From: Flavobacteriaceae bacterium UBA5950
Lineage (GTDB): Bacteria; Bacteroidota; Bacteroidia; Flavobacteriales; Flavobacteriaceae
Direction of reading: 5' to 3'
Assembly (NCBI GenBank): GCA_002430545.1
Contig: DJCM01000023.1
Span: 37,760 to 78,304 of the forward strand
DNA length: 40,545 nucleotides
Part shown: positions 1 through 9,320 of the stretch, piece by piece
How positions within the stretch are numbered: the stretch's first letter is position 1
How the letters are laid out: every line of letters begins with the position of its first letter
Notes under the pieces: model-generated
The model's input: the letters and a program-made list of their open reading frames with translations, nothing else
Database searches by the model: none
Told to the model about the DNA's origin: nothing
Position numbers and translations under genes: made by a program

Positions 1-8
1 AACTTGAG

Positions 9-1850
9 TTAATCCTCATTTTCTTCCTCATTCATCTTCTTTTTGAGATTGGCAAGAGCGTCAATATCACCCAAAGTAGAAACTTCCTTTTTGGCAGCTT
101 TTTTCTTTGATTTTTTCACGATTTCTTTTTCCATCTCCTTATAAACAGCGCTATGGGATAGCACAACACGCTTGTAGTCTTTATTAAACTCAATTACTTT
201 AAATTCTGCAGACTCTCCTTTTTTGAGTTTATTCCCATCTTCTTTTTCAAGATAACGATTTGGAACAAAAGCAGTGATGTGTTCATTGAGAACGACTGTT
301 GCACCTTTGTCGACTAGCTCATGAATAGATGACTCAATGACTGTACCCTCAGCATACTCATTTTGATACTTATTCCAAGGATTTTCTTGCACTTGCTTAT
401 GACCTAAGCTGAGTTTTCGTCCTTCAACGTCTAGTTCAAGTACCACCACTTCTAAGTCCTGACCAACAGTAACCACTTCTGATGGGTGTTTTACCTTTTT
501 GGTCCACGACAATTCAGAAATGTAGATGAGTCCATCGATTCCTTCTTCAAGTTCGACAAATACGCCAAAGTTTGTGAAGTTTCTAATCACTCCTTTGTGT
601 TTCGAACCAACAGGGTATTTGGAAGTAATATCTGTCCATGGGTCTGGCGTTAGCTGCTTCATTCCCAAAGACATTTTTCTCTCCTCTCGATCAAGAGATA
701 AAATAGAAACCTTAACCTCGTCACCAACATTTACAAAGTCTTGTGCCGAGCGCATGTGAGTACTCCATGACATTTCAGACACATGAACAAGACCCTCAAC
801 ACCTAGTGCGACTTCGATAAATGCACCATAGTCAGCAATGACAGCAACTTTACCATCAATCACATCTCCTTCTTTGAGGTCTCCACTGAGGGCTTCCCAA
901 GGATGCTGGCTCAGTTGTTTGACACCTAATTGGATGCGTGATTTATCATCATCAAAATCAAGAATAACTACATTTAGTTTTTGATCGATTTCTAAAATCT
1001 CACCTGGATGATTGATTCGATTCCATGACAAGTCTGTGATATGCACAAGTCCATCAACACCACCCAGATCGATAAACACACCATAAGAAGTGATGTTTTT
1101 GACAGTTCCTTCGAGGACCTGACCTTTTTCGAGTTGTGATATGATTTCTTTCTTTTGTTCTTCAATGTCTGCCTCGATAAGCGCCTTGTGAGATACAACA
1201 ACATTTTTAAACTCATGATTGATTTTGACAATCTTAAACTCCATGTTTTTGTTCACATACTGATCATAATCACGTATTGGCTTCACATCGATTTGAGAGC
1301 CAGGCAAAAATGCCTCAATCCCAAATACGTCAACGATCATACCACCTTTGGTGCGACACTTTACAAAGCCTCTTACGACTTCGCCTTTGTCATGTGCTTC
1401 GTTGACACGATCCCAAGCTTTTATCACGCGAGCCTTTCGGTGTGATAAAACAAGTTGTCCTGTTTTGTCTTCTCTGATGTCAACAATCACTTCAACAGGG
1501 TCACCAACCTTTAGGTCAGGATTGTATCGAAATTCATTTAATGAAATGACACCCTCAGATTTTGCATTGATGTCAATAATTGCTTCACGATCAGTCATGT
1601 GTGTGACTGTTCCTTGAATTACATCTGTATGCTGTGTGTCCACAAAATTTTCATGGACAAGCTTTTCAAATTCTTTATACTTCTTTTCATCAACAACTTC
1701 TGCTGCTTCTTGATAAGAAAGCCAATCAAAATTTTCTAAAAATTCTTCTGGAGATTGTTTTGGAGACTGATCTTCTTTTGTCTCTCCAGTAGTTATTGAG
1801 GTCTCTACGTCTTCAACTTGAGGCTCCTCGTTTACATGATCATTCGTCAT
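9..1850 (-). CDS. rpsA: 30S ribosomal protein S1
   Basis: RNA-binding protein of the small ribosomal subunit that helps mRNA onto the ribosome; probably especially important where Shine-Dalgarno sites are weak, as here (inference). The 613-residue product has about six S1 (OB-fold) repeats, near residues 75-150, 155-225, 245-315, 330-402, 417-490 and 500-570. Repeats 3-5 carry the typical pattern GxVxxxxxYGxFIxL followed by GLVHxSE/D. Both ends are highly charged: an acidic N-terminus and a Lys-rich then acidic C-terminus. The length fits Bacteroidota S1. It is the last gene of a minus-strand group (lon, porQ, cmk, rpsA) but has its own 160-bp leader with inverted repeats, which suggests separate control. 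Confidence 0.97.
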   Translation of the reverse strand: MTNDHVNEEPQVEDVETSITTGETKEDQSPKQSPEEFLENFDWLSYQEAAEVVDEKKYKEFEKLVHENFVDTQHTDVIQGTVTHMTDREAIIDINAKSEGVISLNEFRYNPDLKVGDPVEVIVDIREDKTGQLVLSHRKARVIKAWDRVNEAHDKGEVVRGFVKCRTKGGMIVDVFGIEAFLPGSQIDVKPIRDYDQYVNKNMEFKIVKINHEFKNVVVSHKALIEADIEEQKKEIISQLEKGQVLEGTVKNITSYGVFIDLGGVDGLVHITDLSWNRINHPGEILEIDQKLNVVILDFDDDKSRIQLGVKQLSQHPWEALSGDLKEGDVIDGKVAVIADYGAFIEVALGVEGLVHVSEMSWSTHMRSAQDFVNVGDEVKVSILSLDREERKMSLGMKQLTPDPWTDITSKYPVGSKHKGVIRNFTNFGVFVELEEGIDGLIYISELSWTKKVKHPSEVVTVGQDLEVVVLELDVEGRKLSLGHKQVQENPWNKYQNEYAEGTVIESSIHELVDKGATVVLNEHITAFVPNRYLEKEDGNKLKKGESAEFKVIEFNKDYKRVVLSHSAVYKEMEKEIVKKSKKKAAKKEVSTLGDIDALANLKKKMNEEENED

Positions 1851-1879
1851 GATTAATTGTTTTTGTATTCTGTTGCTTT

Positions 1880-1958
1880 TAGAGAATAAACGCCAAACAA
1901 CAAAAGGGGTTCATATATTACACTAAGGGGTATTCTCTACAAAACGTTTCCCTTAGGG
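1880..1958 (-). promoter_or_regulatory. Structured 5' leader of rpsA with competing stems
   Basis: In the minus-strand transcript, 1931-1939 (TAGAGAATA) pairs perfectly with 1880-1888 (TATTCTCTA). Just upstream, 1950-1956 (CTAAGGG) can pair over 7 bp with 1923-1929 (CCCTTAG). The 5' arm of the first stem lies in the loop of the second, so they either form a pseudoknot or exclude each other. The element 1950-1958 is also a 9-base self-complementary block around a central A (CCCTAAGGG). S1 represses its own mRNA in E. coli by binding the leader; a similar role here is inference. Confidence 0.45.
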
Positions 1959-2011
1959 TGGGCAAAATTAACCCTTTTCAATAGACAAGCAAATATTTAG
2001 GCAATAAAAAA

Positions 2012-2683
2012 TTATTGATTAAGACTGTCGATTTTGGAAATAGCAACTTCGAGAAGATGAGATAAACCATCCTCATTGTTGGTCAGAACAATCGCATTCT
2101 CTGGGATAACTAAGGGAGAATCATCTCTGCAAGAATCAATATGATCTCTATTTTCGATATTGGAAATTACATCTGTTAGAGAAACATCAATATTTTTCTG
2201 TGTGAGCTCAGCAAATCTTCGTTTGGCTCTTACTTCAATCGATGCTTCGATAAAAAATTTGATGGTTGCGTCAGGAAATACAACACTGCCGATATCTCTT
2301 CCGTCCATGACAACGTTTCCTTTTTTTCCTAACTCTCTCTGCTTGGCGACCATAAATTTTCTGAACAAAGTCTCCTTTGCAACGATACTGACGTAGTTGG
2401 AGACTTCCATCGATCGTACTTCATTTTCAATAATTTTACCATTTAGTGTTACAAAATCATCAGGGGAAAAATCAATTTCAATTGATGGCAAATGGGAAAC
2501 AAGGGTGTCTATATCAAAGTGATTTTTGTCGATAAGTTGATGATGCAAAGCATAAAAAGTGAGCGCACGATACATGGCGCCAGAGTCAATATGCTTGAAG
2601 CTGTAATGTTTTGCAAGCGCTTTTGCCAAAGAGCTTTTGCCTGTTGATGATGCTCCGTCGATGGATATAATGATGTTCTTCAT
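2012..2683 (-). CDS. cmk: (d)CMP kinase
   Basis: Cytoplasmic kinase that transfers phosphate from ATP to CMP or dCMP, feeding CDP/dCDP to nucleic acid and lipid synthesis. The 223-residue product starts with the family N-terminus IISIDGASSTGKSSLAKAL (P-loop near residues 9-17). It also has the substrate motif SGAMYRAL (about 35-42) and DGRDIGSVVFPDA (about 126-138). Length is normal for the family. The gene begins directly after the porQ stop codon, so the two are probably co-transcribed; cmk next to rpsA is a widespread bacterial arrangement. Confidence 0.97.
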   Translation of the reverse strand: MKNIIISIDGASSTGKSSLAKALAKHYSFKHIDSGAMYRALTFYALHHQLIDKNHFDIDTLVSHLPSIEIDFSPDDFVTLNGKIIENEVRSMEVSNYVSIVAKETLFRKFMVAKQRELGKKGNVVMDGRDIGSVVFPDATIKFFIEASIEVRAKRRFAELTQKNIDVSLTDVISNIENRDHIDSCRDDSPLVIPENAIVLTNNEDGLSHLLEVAISKIDSLNQ

Positions 2684-3691
2684 CTAAGGTACAAAGGTAA
2701 GACCTAAAAAATTAGTGTTTCCAGCTGCACTGAAACGAGCATGACTATAATTGAATTTAAATTTTCGCAAATTGACACCAAAACCAAAACTCAAACCAGA
2801 AAAACTACGAATTTCAGAGATTGAAAGTTCTGCAGATCTCAAAAAATTATAACCAACTTGAATAGAGAATGGACGATCTGGAAACAATTCTGCCCCAAAT
2901 ACAAGGTGTCTGACAATCTCATCCATAAATGTTGGAGAATCATCGATCAACTCCCCTTCAAAATCAGTTTGCTGTTGGTTGGTGTTCACATAGGCAAGAT
3001 CCCATCTGTGAAGATAATCAAGAGACAAATGCCAACGAAGAGGCAAATACTCTAATTCGTTTGAAATGCCAAGAGATAAAGAAAAGGGTGTGCTTTCCTT
3101 AACATTATCGTAAGTGGTGAATTGAGAACCAATATTACGCGCAACCAAAGCATAACGATAGCGAGACGATTGAGATTCATGATACAAGCCCAAGTCAGCA
3201 GTCCAACCTGTAGATTGATAATCAGCAAGTGTTGAACTTATCAAGTTTAATCTTGCCCCAACTCGCAACTTTTTGGAATCAATAGTATAGGCATAAGCAA
3301 CACCCAAGGCAACTTCGTTTCCTGAAAATTCACCTATTTTCTCAGCAAGAATATCTCTTTCATCAAATGTTCCATAATGTACAAATCGAGTATCAACCAA
3401 AATGGTATGCGCTTCATTCAAAGCAATTGCAACAGCAGCTGTACCTCGACTGATCCCTGCAAAATAAGGTTGATAATTGAACACGATTTGCCCTCGCATA
3501 GAATCTGACACCTGTGCAGGGTTTGCCAAACTACTGTGGATTGAAGCAGTTGATAGCGTTGGTACCCATGTGCCAAGAGACATATGTCTTGGACTGGGTA
3601 AAAGATCTAAAAATTGATATGTGTTTGACCCTCCGACTTGCGCAGACAATGATGCACAAAATAAAAAAACGCCAACGACAATCAATCTCAT
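2684..3691 (-). CDS. porQ: Type IX secretion system protein PorQ
   Basis: PorQ is an outer-membrane component of the T9SS. In Porphyromonas it belongs to the attachment complex (PorU, PorV, PorQ, PorZ) that removes the sorting signal and links cargo to the cell surface. The 335-residue product has a signal peptide (MRLIVVGVFLFCASLSAQ). The N-terminal GGSNTYQFLDLLPSPRHMSLG resembles the PorQ/PorV start, and many alternating hydrophobic strands follow, typical of a barrel of the FadL/PorV type. It lies between lon and cmk, 29 bp after the lon stop. Assignment rests on the N-terminal pattern, length and neighbourhood. Confidence 0.87.
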   Translation of the reverse strand: MRLIVVGVFLFCASLSAQVGGSNTYQFLDLLPSPRHMSLGTWVPTLSTASIHSSLANPAQVSDSMRGQIVFNYQPYFAGISRGTAAVAIALNEAHTILVDTRFVHYGTFDERDILAEKIGEFSGNEVALGVAYAYTIDSKKLRVGARLNLISSTLADYQSTGWTADLGLYHESQSSRYRYALVARNIGSQFTTYDNVKESTPFSLSLGISNELEYLPLRWHLSLDYLHRWDLAYVNTNQQQTDFEGELIDDSPTFMDEIVRHLVFGAELFPDRPFSIQVGYNFLRSAELSISEIRSFSGLSFGFGVNLRKFKFNYSHARFSAAGNTNFLGLTFVP

Positions 3692-3720
3692 ATAGTCAAT
3701 AAAACGTGTTGGATTGAAAA

Positions 3721-6177
3721 TTATTTGATTTTACGAAGCTCTTTTGTTGCTTTCTGAGAGGTCAATGCAAAATCAAGGACATCAATCATCGAAGAAACGT
3801 AGTGAAATTGTAGGCCACGAAGATAGTTTTGATTGATTTCATCTACATCTTTTTTGTTTTCGGCACACAATATGATGGTTTTGACATTTGCACGCTTTGC
3901 CGCAAGAATTTTTTCTTTAATACCACCCACAGGTAAAACTTTTCCCCTCAATGTAATCTCACCTGACATGGCAATTCTACTTTTCACTTTACGCCCTGTA
4001 ATGGCAGAAACCAAAGAAGTCAGCATCGTAATTCCAGCACTGGGACCATCTTTGGGAGTTGCTCCTTCTGGAACGTGAATGTGATAGTTGCTCTTGTTTA
4101 GCTCCTCTGCATTTGTGCCCAGTTGATCTGCATACGATTTGATAAATTCCAAAGCAATAGTGGCAGATTCTTTCATGACTTTACCCAAATTTCCTGTCAG
4201 TGACAACTTTCCTGATCCCTTGGTCACCAAAGATTCAATAAAGAGAATATCTCCACCCATTTGCGTCCAAGCGAGACCTGTTACGACACCTGGAACGTCA
4301 TTGTTTTCATAGGCAGCCTTTGATATCTTTTCAGCACCAAGAACATCTTCTATGTGTTTGGCGTCAACTGATGCCTCAAAGGTTTCTTCCATTGCGATGG
4401 ATATTGCTCGATTCCGAATCAACTTCGCAATTGTTTTATCGAGACCTCGAACACCCGACTCTCGAGTGTACCCAGATACCATCTTTTTTAAAACTGACTT
4501 GCCAATTTTAATGTCATTTGCTGTCAATCCTTGTTCTTTTATTTGCTTTGGAACCAAGTATTTTTTCCCAATGGCAATTTTCTCCTCAAGTGTATATCCA
4601 CTAACTTGAATAATTTCCATTCGATCCAACAAAGCTGGCTGTATAGTTGAGAGTGTATTCGAAGTTGCAATAAATAAAACTTTTGAAAGATCGTAACCTA
4701 ACTCTAAAAAATTATCATAAAACTCACTGTTTTGCTCAGGGTCAAGCACTTCAAGTAGTGCTGACGAAGGGTCGCCACTCACCCCTGAAGAAAGTTTGTC
4801 AATTTCATCGAGAACAAAGACTGGATTTGATGTACCTGCCTTCTTAATATTTTGCAAAATTCGACCTGGCATTGCGCCAATATATGTTTTTCTATGACCT
4901 CTGATTTCTGCTTCATCACGCATACCACCGAGGGAGATTCGTACATATTCTCTACCCAGTGCCTCTGCGATCGATTTGCCCAATGATGTTTTCCCAACGC
5001 CAGGAGGACCAGTCAAACATAAAATGGGCGACTTCATATCGTTTCGAAGTTTCAATACTGCCAAAAACTCAATGACACGCTTTTTTACCTTCTCCAATCC
5101 AAAATGATCTCTATCGAGAATACGCTTTGCACGCTTCAAATCAAAATTGTTCTTTGAAAATTCGTTCCATGGCAAATCGAGTAGTAGCTCTAAATAATTT
5201 CTTTGAACACCATACTCTGCGACTTGAGAATTCATTCGTTCAAGCTTTAAAAGTTCTTTCTCAAAATGGGATTTTACCTTTTTACTCCACTTTTTCACAC
5301 GAGAACGAATTTTCATATCTGCAACATCCTGATGAGATGAAGATCCTCCCAATTCTTCTTGAATGGCTTTCATCTGTTGATGTAAAAAATACTCGCGTTG
5401 TTGCTGGTCTAAATCATTGCGCACTTTCGATTGCACTTCGTTTTTCAGCGAAAGCTTTTGAAACTCCACATCCATATTTTTCAGACAAAGTAATGCGCGT
5501 TTGTGAAGGTCGTTGCTTTCCAAAATTTCTTGTTTTTCAATAGTTGCCATACTCATATTCGAGGAAACAAAATTGACTAAGAAAGAATCACTTTTGATAT
5601 TGTTGATTGCAAAAGAAGCCTCAGATGGAATATTGTGGCTATCAGCAATGATTTGAAGCGAAAGGTCTTTGATAGAATCGATGACTGCAGCAAACTTTTT
5701 ATCTCCCTTCTCAGGTCGCACGTCTTGCAACTCAGTCACTGTTGCTTTCAAATATGATGGGGATTCTATAAATTTTTCGATCTGAAAACGTTTTTTCCCT
5801 TGCAGAATGATTGTAGTATTACCATCAGGCATTTGCAATACACGAAGAATACGTGCCAGTGTTCCGACTTTGTGAAGATCTTTTTGCTCTGGATATTGGA
5901 CTTTGGAATCGAGCTGGGCAACAACCCCAATCAATTTATTTGACGCATTGGCATCTCGAATCAGTTTTATGGACTTGTCACGCGTAGCAGTGATTGGAAT
6001 CACAACACCAGGAAACAGCACAGTGTTGCGCAGTGGTAAGATGGGAATCACTTCTGGAATAGGCTCTTTCGATATCGCTTCCTCGTCGTCTGTTGTCATC
6101 AACGGAATCAACTCCGCATCAACTTCCAACTCTTCTAATGATAGATCATCTAATGAAATCAATTTTGTTTTGCTCAT
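3721..6177 (-). CDS. lon: ATP-dependent protease Lon (LonA)
   Basis: Cytoplasmic AAA+ protease that degrades misfolded and short-lived regulatory proteins. The 818-residue protein has an N-terminal LON substrate-binding domain (about 43-240), a coiled helical region, Walker A GPPGVGKTS at 390-398, Walker B (FVLDEIDKL) and a C-terminal S16 protease domain. The catalytic dyad is Ser713 (DGPSAG) and Lys756 (GGIKEK), spaced 43 residues apart as in E. coli Lon. An acidic N-terminal extension of about 40 residues precedes the LON domain. It is first in the minus-strand group lon-porQ-cmk-rpsA and is divergent from the DUF2807 pseudogene across a 174-bp gap. Confidence 0.98.
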   Translation of the reverse strand: MSKTKLISLDDLSLEELEVDAELIPLMTTDDEEAISKEPIPEVIPILPLRNTVLFPGVVIPITATRDKSIKLIRDANASNKLIGVVAQLDSKVQYPEQKDLHKVGTLARILRVLQMPDGNTTIILQGKKRFQIEKFIESPSYLKATVTELQDVRPEKGDKKFAAVIDSIKDLSLQIIADSHNIPSEASFAINNIKSDSFLVNFVSSNMSMATIEKQEILESNDLHKRALLCLKNMDVEFQKLSLKNEVQSKVRNDLDQQQREYFLHQQMKAIQEELGGSSSHQDVADMKIRSRVKKWSKKVKSHFEKELLKLERMNSQVAEYGVQRNYLELLLDLPWNEFSKNNFDLKRAKRILDRDHFGLEKVKKRVIEFLAVLKLRNDMKSPILCLTGPPGVGKTSLGKSIAEALGREYVRISLGGMRDEAEIRGHRKTYIGAMPGRILQNIKKAGTSNPVFVLDEIDKLSSGVSGDPSSALLEVLDPEQNSEFYDNFLELGYDLSKVLFIATSNTLSTIQPALLDRMEIIQVSGYTLEEKIAIGKKYLVPKQIKEQGLTANDIKIGKSVLKKMVSGYTRESGVRGLDKTIAKLIRNRAISIAMEETFEASVDAKHIEDVLGAEKISKAAYENNDVPGVVTGLAWTQMGGDILFIESLVTKGSGKLSLTGNLGKVMKESATIALEFIKSYADQLGTNAEELNKSNYHIHVPEGATPKDGPSAGITMLTSLVSAITGRKVKSRIAMSGEITLRGKVLPVGGIKEKILAAKRANVKTIILCAENKKDVDEINQNYLRGLQFHYVSSMIDVLDFALTSQKATKELRKIK

Positions 6178-6323
6178 AGATTATGTCATTTTGTCGCATT
6201 TTCACTGCTACACAATTTATTTGTCAGTAACAGTTAGTCGATTTGCATTGAAATCGCATCTTTTGCAATTATTGAATATATATTTCAATATCCATGCCAA
6301 CCATCTTTTTATATAACAATTAT

Positions 6324-6331
6324 TATATTTG
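6324..6331 (+). promoter_or_regulatory. TAnnTTTG -7 promoter element for the DUF2807 gene
   Basis: TATATTTG is an exact match to the Bacteroidota -7 element (TAnnTTTG), 20 bases before the ATG at 6352. No convincing -33 TTTG partner is visible at normal spacing. It suggests the decayed gene downstream may still be transcribed. Confidence 0.5.
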
Positions 6332-6351
6332 TAGAACCAAATCTTAAAATC

Positions 6352-7100
6352 ATGAATTATTTATTTATTACGCTTATTTGTGCATTGACTGCTGCCTCTG
6401 CACAATGGCAAGATACAATTAAAGGCAACAACGTTTTATACTTTTAACAACTTAAAACCCAAAAATTTGATCGGATTGAAATTTCTGCTCCTTTCGATGT
6501 TATTGTAGAAAAAGGTGATCACCATGAAGTCAAAATTACAGGCGAATCAAATGTAATACCTTAGGTATTTACAGATGTCAAAAACAATACGCTCCTTTTG
6601 AGTACGTCTAACAATGTGTAGTTTTTCGGAAATGCAATAGAAAGAACACAGTTGATAGTCACAACAAAGGATATTTCCGAAATATATGTACTCGGATCAA
6701 CAAAGGTTTAAGTACGACCAATGTAGAATCAAAATATTTGTCTCTAGAGCTTATAGGTTCAGGTGAGATTAGTCTTCCCATCGAAAGTCAGAATGTTTCT
6801 TTCAATATTACTGGTTCAGGTAACGTAGATTTAAAAGGAAATTGTAAAATCATTAAAGGTAAAGTCGTTGGCTCGAGGATTCTTCACACAAGCCAATTGA
6901 AATCTAAAAAATCATTCATAAAAATCGTTGGAACAGGTCAAGCAAGTGTTTGCTCGTTGGAAAAGCTGCATGCATCGATCAATGGAACTGCTGATGTAAC
7001 CTATGTAGGTAAACCCAAAGAAGTAGATATCACAACTTGGCTTGGAGATAAAAAACATCAGTACTCAGTTGGTCATTCTTCGATAAATTCGAATAAGTAG
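6352..7100 (+). pseudogene. Decayed DUF2807 'head GIN domain' secreted protein
   Basis: Family: putative cell-surface/auto-transporter-adhesin-like beta-helical proteins common in Bacteroidota, function unknown. Reading from ATG 6352 gives a signal peptide (MNYLFITLICALTAASAQ), then the typical first strands (FDRIEISAPFDVIVEKGD, VKITGESNV). The frame is broken by TAA at 6445, TAG at 6562 and TAG at 6619. It then needs a one-base shift near 6702-6704, where ACAAAGG would read through as ACAAAAGG. After that it continues cleanly (GSGEISLPIES, ITGSGNVDLKGN, GTGQASV) to TAA at 7100. All three stops could come from CAA/CAG Gln codons. Its last 36 bp overlap the 3' end of the MFS gene on the other strand. 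It could still yield a 120-residue C-terminal fragment. Confidence 0.85.
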
Positions 7101-8378
7101 AAACGCTCCTATCAGGAAGAATGATAGAAAAAATAAAACTGAGTTTCGCATCGAACCAGTGACTTGGTCGATTGTGCCAAAGAGTAACATCCCTATGACA
7201 ATGCCAGTCATTTGTGATGTACTGTAAAAACTGAAGAATGATGTGGTATCATCTGTTTTTGGAATAAATTTTGAATATGTCGATCGAGCCAAGGATTGTA
7301 TACCACCCATAGACAACCCAACAAATCCAGCTGCAATGTAAAATTGGATGGGCGATCGAACGAAGAATGCATATAGACATATGCTTACCCAAATGAAATT
7401 CAAGGTGATTAAAACTGGTAGATTTCCGAATCGTTTTGAACATCGTGCAGTTATGTTTGCGCCAACAATTGCAATGAGTTGAATGATCGTGATACTCACA
7501 ATCAGTCCGGTTTGCTTTTCACTTGAGCTCCCCCAGTTGATTTCTTGTTCGCCAAAATAGGCTGCAATCAACATCACTGTCTGAACTGCCATACTAAACA
7601 CAAAGAAAGCGCCGATGTAGCTTTTTAAAATTGGATGATTTGAAAAAGTTTTCCAAACAGCACGAAGCTCACGATATCCATTGAAAATAACTTTTTTTGT
7701 CAAAGGATTTTTCGAAATATTTTTTGGCAAAAACCGAAAGGCAATTTGACTAAAGGCAATCCACCAAATTCCTACAGAGATAAATGAATATTTCATCGCT
7801 TTGACAGATGCTTCTGAAGCTGTGCCCTCAATACCATATAAACTAGGATTGAGCACCATACTCAGATTGACAACCAACAACAAAACACTGCCTACATAAC
7901 CAAGAGAATAACCCAAAGCACTCGCTTTGTCCATCTGTTCTGGATGAGCAATGTCTGGCAGATAAGAGTTGTAAAATACCCAACTCAACCATGCCCCAAC
8001 AGAGCCAAAAAAATAGCAAATCAAACCAAAGTAAATATTGTCTAAATTGAACCAATACAAGCCAACGCAGGATAGTGCTCCCACATAAGTGTAAAACTTC
8101 ATAAATGATTTTTTATTCCCAACATAATCTGCTATCCCACAGAGAATGGGAGATAAAATAGCAACAACTGCAAATGCAGCTGCAGTCGTATAGCTAATAA
8201 GTGCAGTATTTTTAAATGTCTGACCAAAGATTTCAATGTATAAACTGTCAGCAAACAACGACCCATAGTAAATCGGAAATATGGTTGAAGTGATGACTAA
8301 AAAATAAACTGAATTTGCCCAATCGTATGATGCCCATGCGCGTATGAGTGTATTACTCCCTTTTTGTAAATGCAACAT
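7065..8378 (-). CDS. MFS transporter, Atg22/UMF1-like family
   Basis: Inner-membrane major-facilitator protein with about 12 hydrophobic helices; substrate unknown. The N-terminal motif RAWASYDWANSVYFLVITS and the long loop before helix 2 are typical of the bacterial Atg22-like (UMF1) group, as is GGIQSLARSTYSKFIP in the second half. I start it at 8378 (MLHLQKGSN, 437 residues). The open frame extends to 8474, but the extra 32 residues are unlike the family and would overlap the divergent hydrolase gene. A near-match -7 box (CTATTTTG) lies just upstream. Its 3' end overlaps the DUF2807 pseudogene by 36 bp. Confidence 0.85.
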   Translation of the reverse strand: MLHLQKGSNTLIRAWASYDWANSVYFLVITSTIFPIYYGSLFADSLYIEIFGQTFKNTALISYTTAAAFAVVAILSPILCGIADYVGNKKSFMKFYTYVGALSCVGLYWFNLDNIYFGLICYFFGSVGAWLSWVFYNSYLPDIAHPEQMDKASALGYSLGYVGSVLLLVVNLSMVLNPSLYGIEGTASEASVKAMKYSFISVGIWWIAFSQIAFRFLPKNISKNPLTKKVIFNGYRELRAVWKTFSNHPILKSYIGAFFVFSMAVQTVMLIAAYFGEQEINWGSSSEKQTGLIVSITIIQLIAIVGANITARCSKRFGNLPVLITLNFIWVSICLYAFFVRSPIQFYIAAGFVGLSMGGIQSLARSTYSKFIPKTDDTTSFFSFYSTSQMTGIVIGMLLFGTIDQVTGSMRNSVLFFLSFFLIGAFLLIRIYRRMTN

Positions 8379-8453
8379 TGTTAGTTTAGAATACCAAAAT
8401 AGTGAAAATAATGTGTTTGGCTTTTTTATATTTATTAACTTTATTGAATTGCA

Positions 8454-9320
8454 ATGAAAAAGAACAAAAAACAAAGGCCAGCAGTGCGTATCCCCACTTC
8501 AATACGATTTGTAGTTTGGCTAACGCAACTCATTTCTAGTGCGTTGGCTACAAAAGTGGCCTTGTATTTATTTTTCCGACCACAGCGATTCAAAACTCCT
8601 GTTCGAGAACATCAGATGTATAATGCAGCAGAGCAAATAAAGTTTTATGCTTCTTCCATTCAAAAAGAAATTCAAGTTTACAGATTGCAAGGCAAGAAAC
8701 AGAAAGTCTTATTGATACATGGTTGGAGTGGTCGAGGAACACAACTCTTTTACTTTGCAGAAAAATTACAAAAAGAAAATTGTGAGATCATCACATTTGA
8801 TATGCCTGCGCATGGTCAATCGCCTGGAAACAAAACAAATGTCTTTGAACTTACATATTGTATTCAGGATCTCAATCAAAAATTTGGGCCTTTTGATGCT
8901 GCCATTGCACACTCTATGGGTGGTTTTGCGCTGTTACGGGGAATTAAAGATGGTTTGCCTCTGCAATCAGCAGCAATCATTGGAAGTGGTGATTCGATCA
9001 AAGGGGTTTTTTATCGATTCTCACAACAACTTCATTTTTCTGAAAAAATAACAGAAAGAATGATTACTACTGTTGAAAAGCAATTTGGCACAAAACTTGA
9101 GACATATTCGTCAAGTATGAGTATAAAAGAAATCGATATTCCATTGTTGATTGTCCATGATATAGATGACAAAGAGGCACCTTATGAATGTAGCATTGCA
9201 CTTCATGATTTGGCTCGAAACTCACAACTCAAATTAACATCAGGTCTTGGACATCATCGAATATTGAGAGACACTAAAACTGTTCAACATATTGTTCAAT
9301 TCTTATTTCAATACCCATGA
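8454..9320 (+). CDS. Alpha/beta hydrolase, membrane-anchored
   Basis: A 288-residue alpha/beta-hydrolase of unknown substrate. A basic N-terminus (MKKNKKQRP) and a hydrophobic stretch at about 18-42 suggest an N-terminal membrane anchor. The oxyanion region is LLIHGWSGRGTQ (86-97). The nucleophile is Ser154 in AHSMGG (Ala instead of the usual first Gly of GxSxG). Likely acid and base are Asp238 or Asp239 (VHDIDDKEAP) and His267 or His268 (LGHHRIL). Its stop overlaps the next gene's ATG by 4 bp, so it is translationally coupled to msrB. Function beyond 'esterase-like' cannot be told from sequence. Confidence 0.85.
   Translation: MKKNKKQRPAVRIPTSIRFVVWLTQLISSALATKVALYLFFRPQRFKTPVREHQMYNAAEQIKFYASSIQKEIQVYRLQGKKQKVLLIHGWSGRGTQLFYFAEKLQKENCEIITFDMPAHGQSPGNKTNVFELTYCIQDLNQKFGPFDAAIAHSMGGFALLRGIKDGLPLQSAAIIGSGDSIKGVFYRFSQQLHFSEKITERMITTVEKQFGTKLETYSSSMSIKEIDIPLLIVHDIDDKEAPYECSIALHDLARNSQLKLTSGLGHHRILRDTKTVQHIVQFLFQYP

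Noticed and set aside
6352..6711. Stop codon reassignment (TAA/TAG read as Gln) as an explanation of the broken genes
   Set aside because: Intact genes here end normally at TAA and TAG, and the same DUF2807 gene also has a frameshift, so ordinary decay is simpler.
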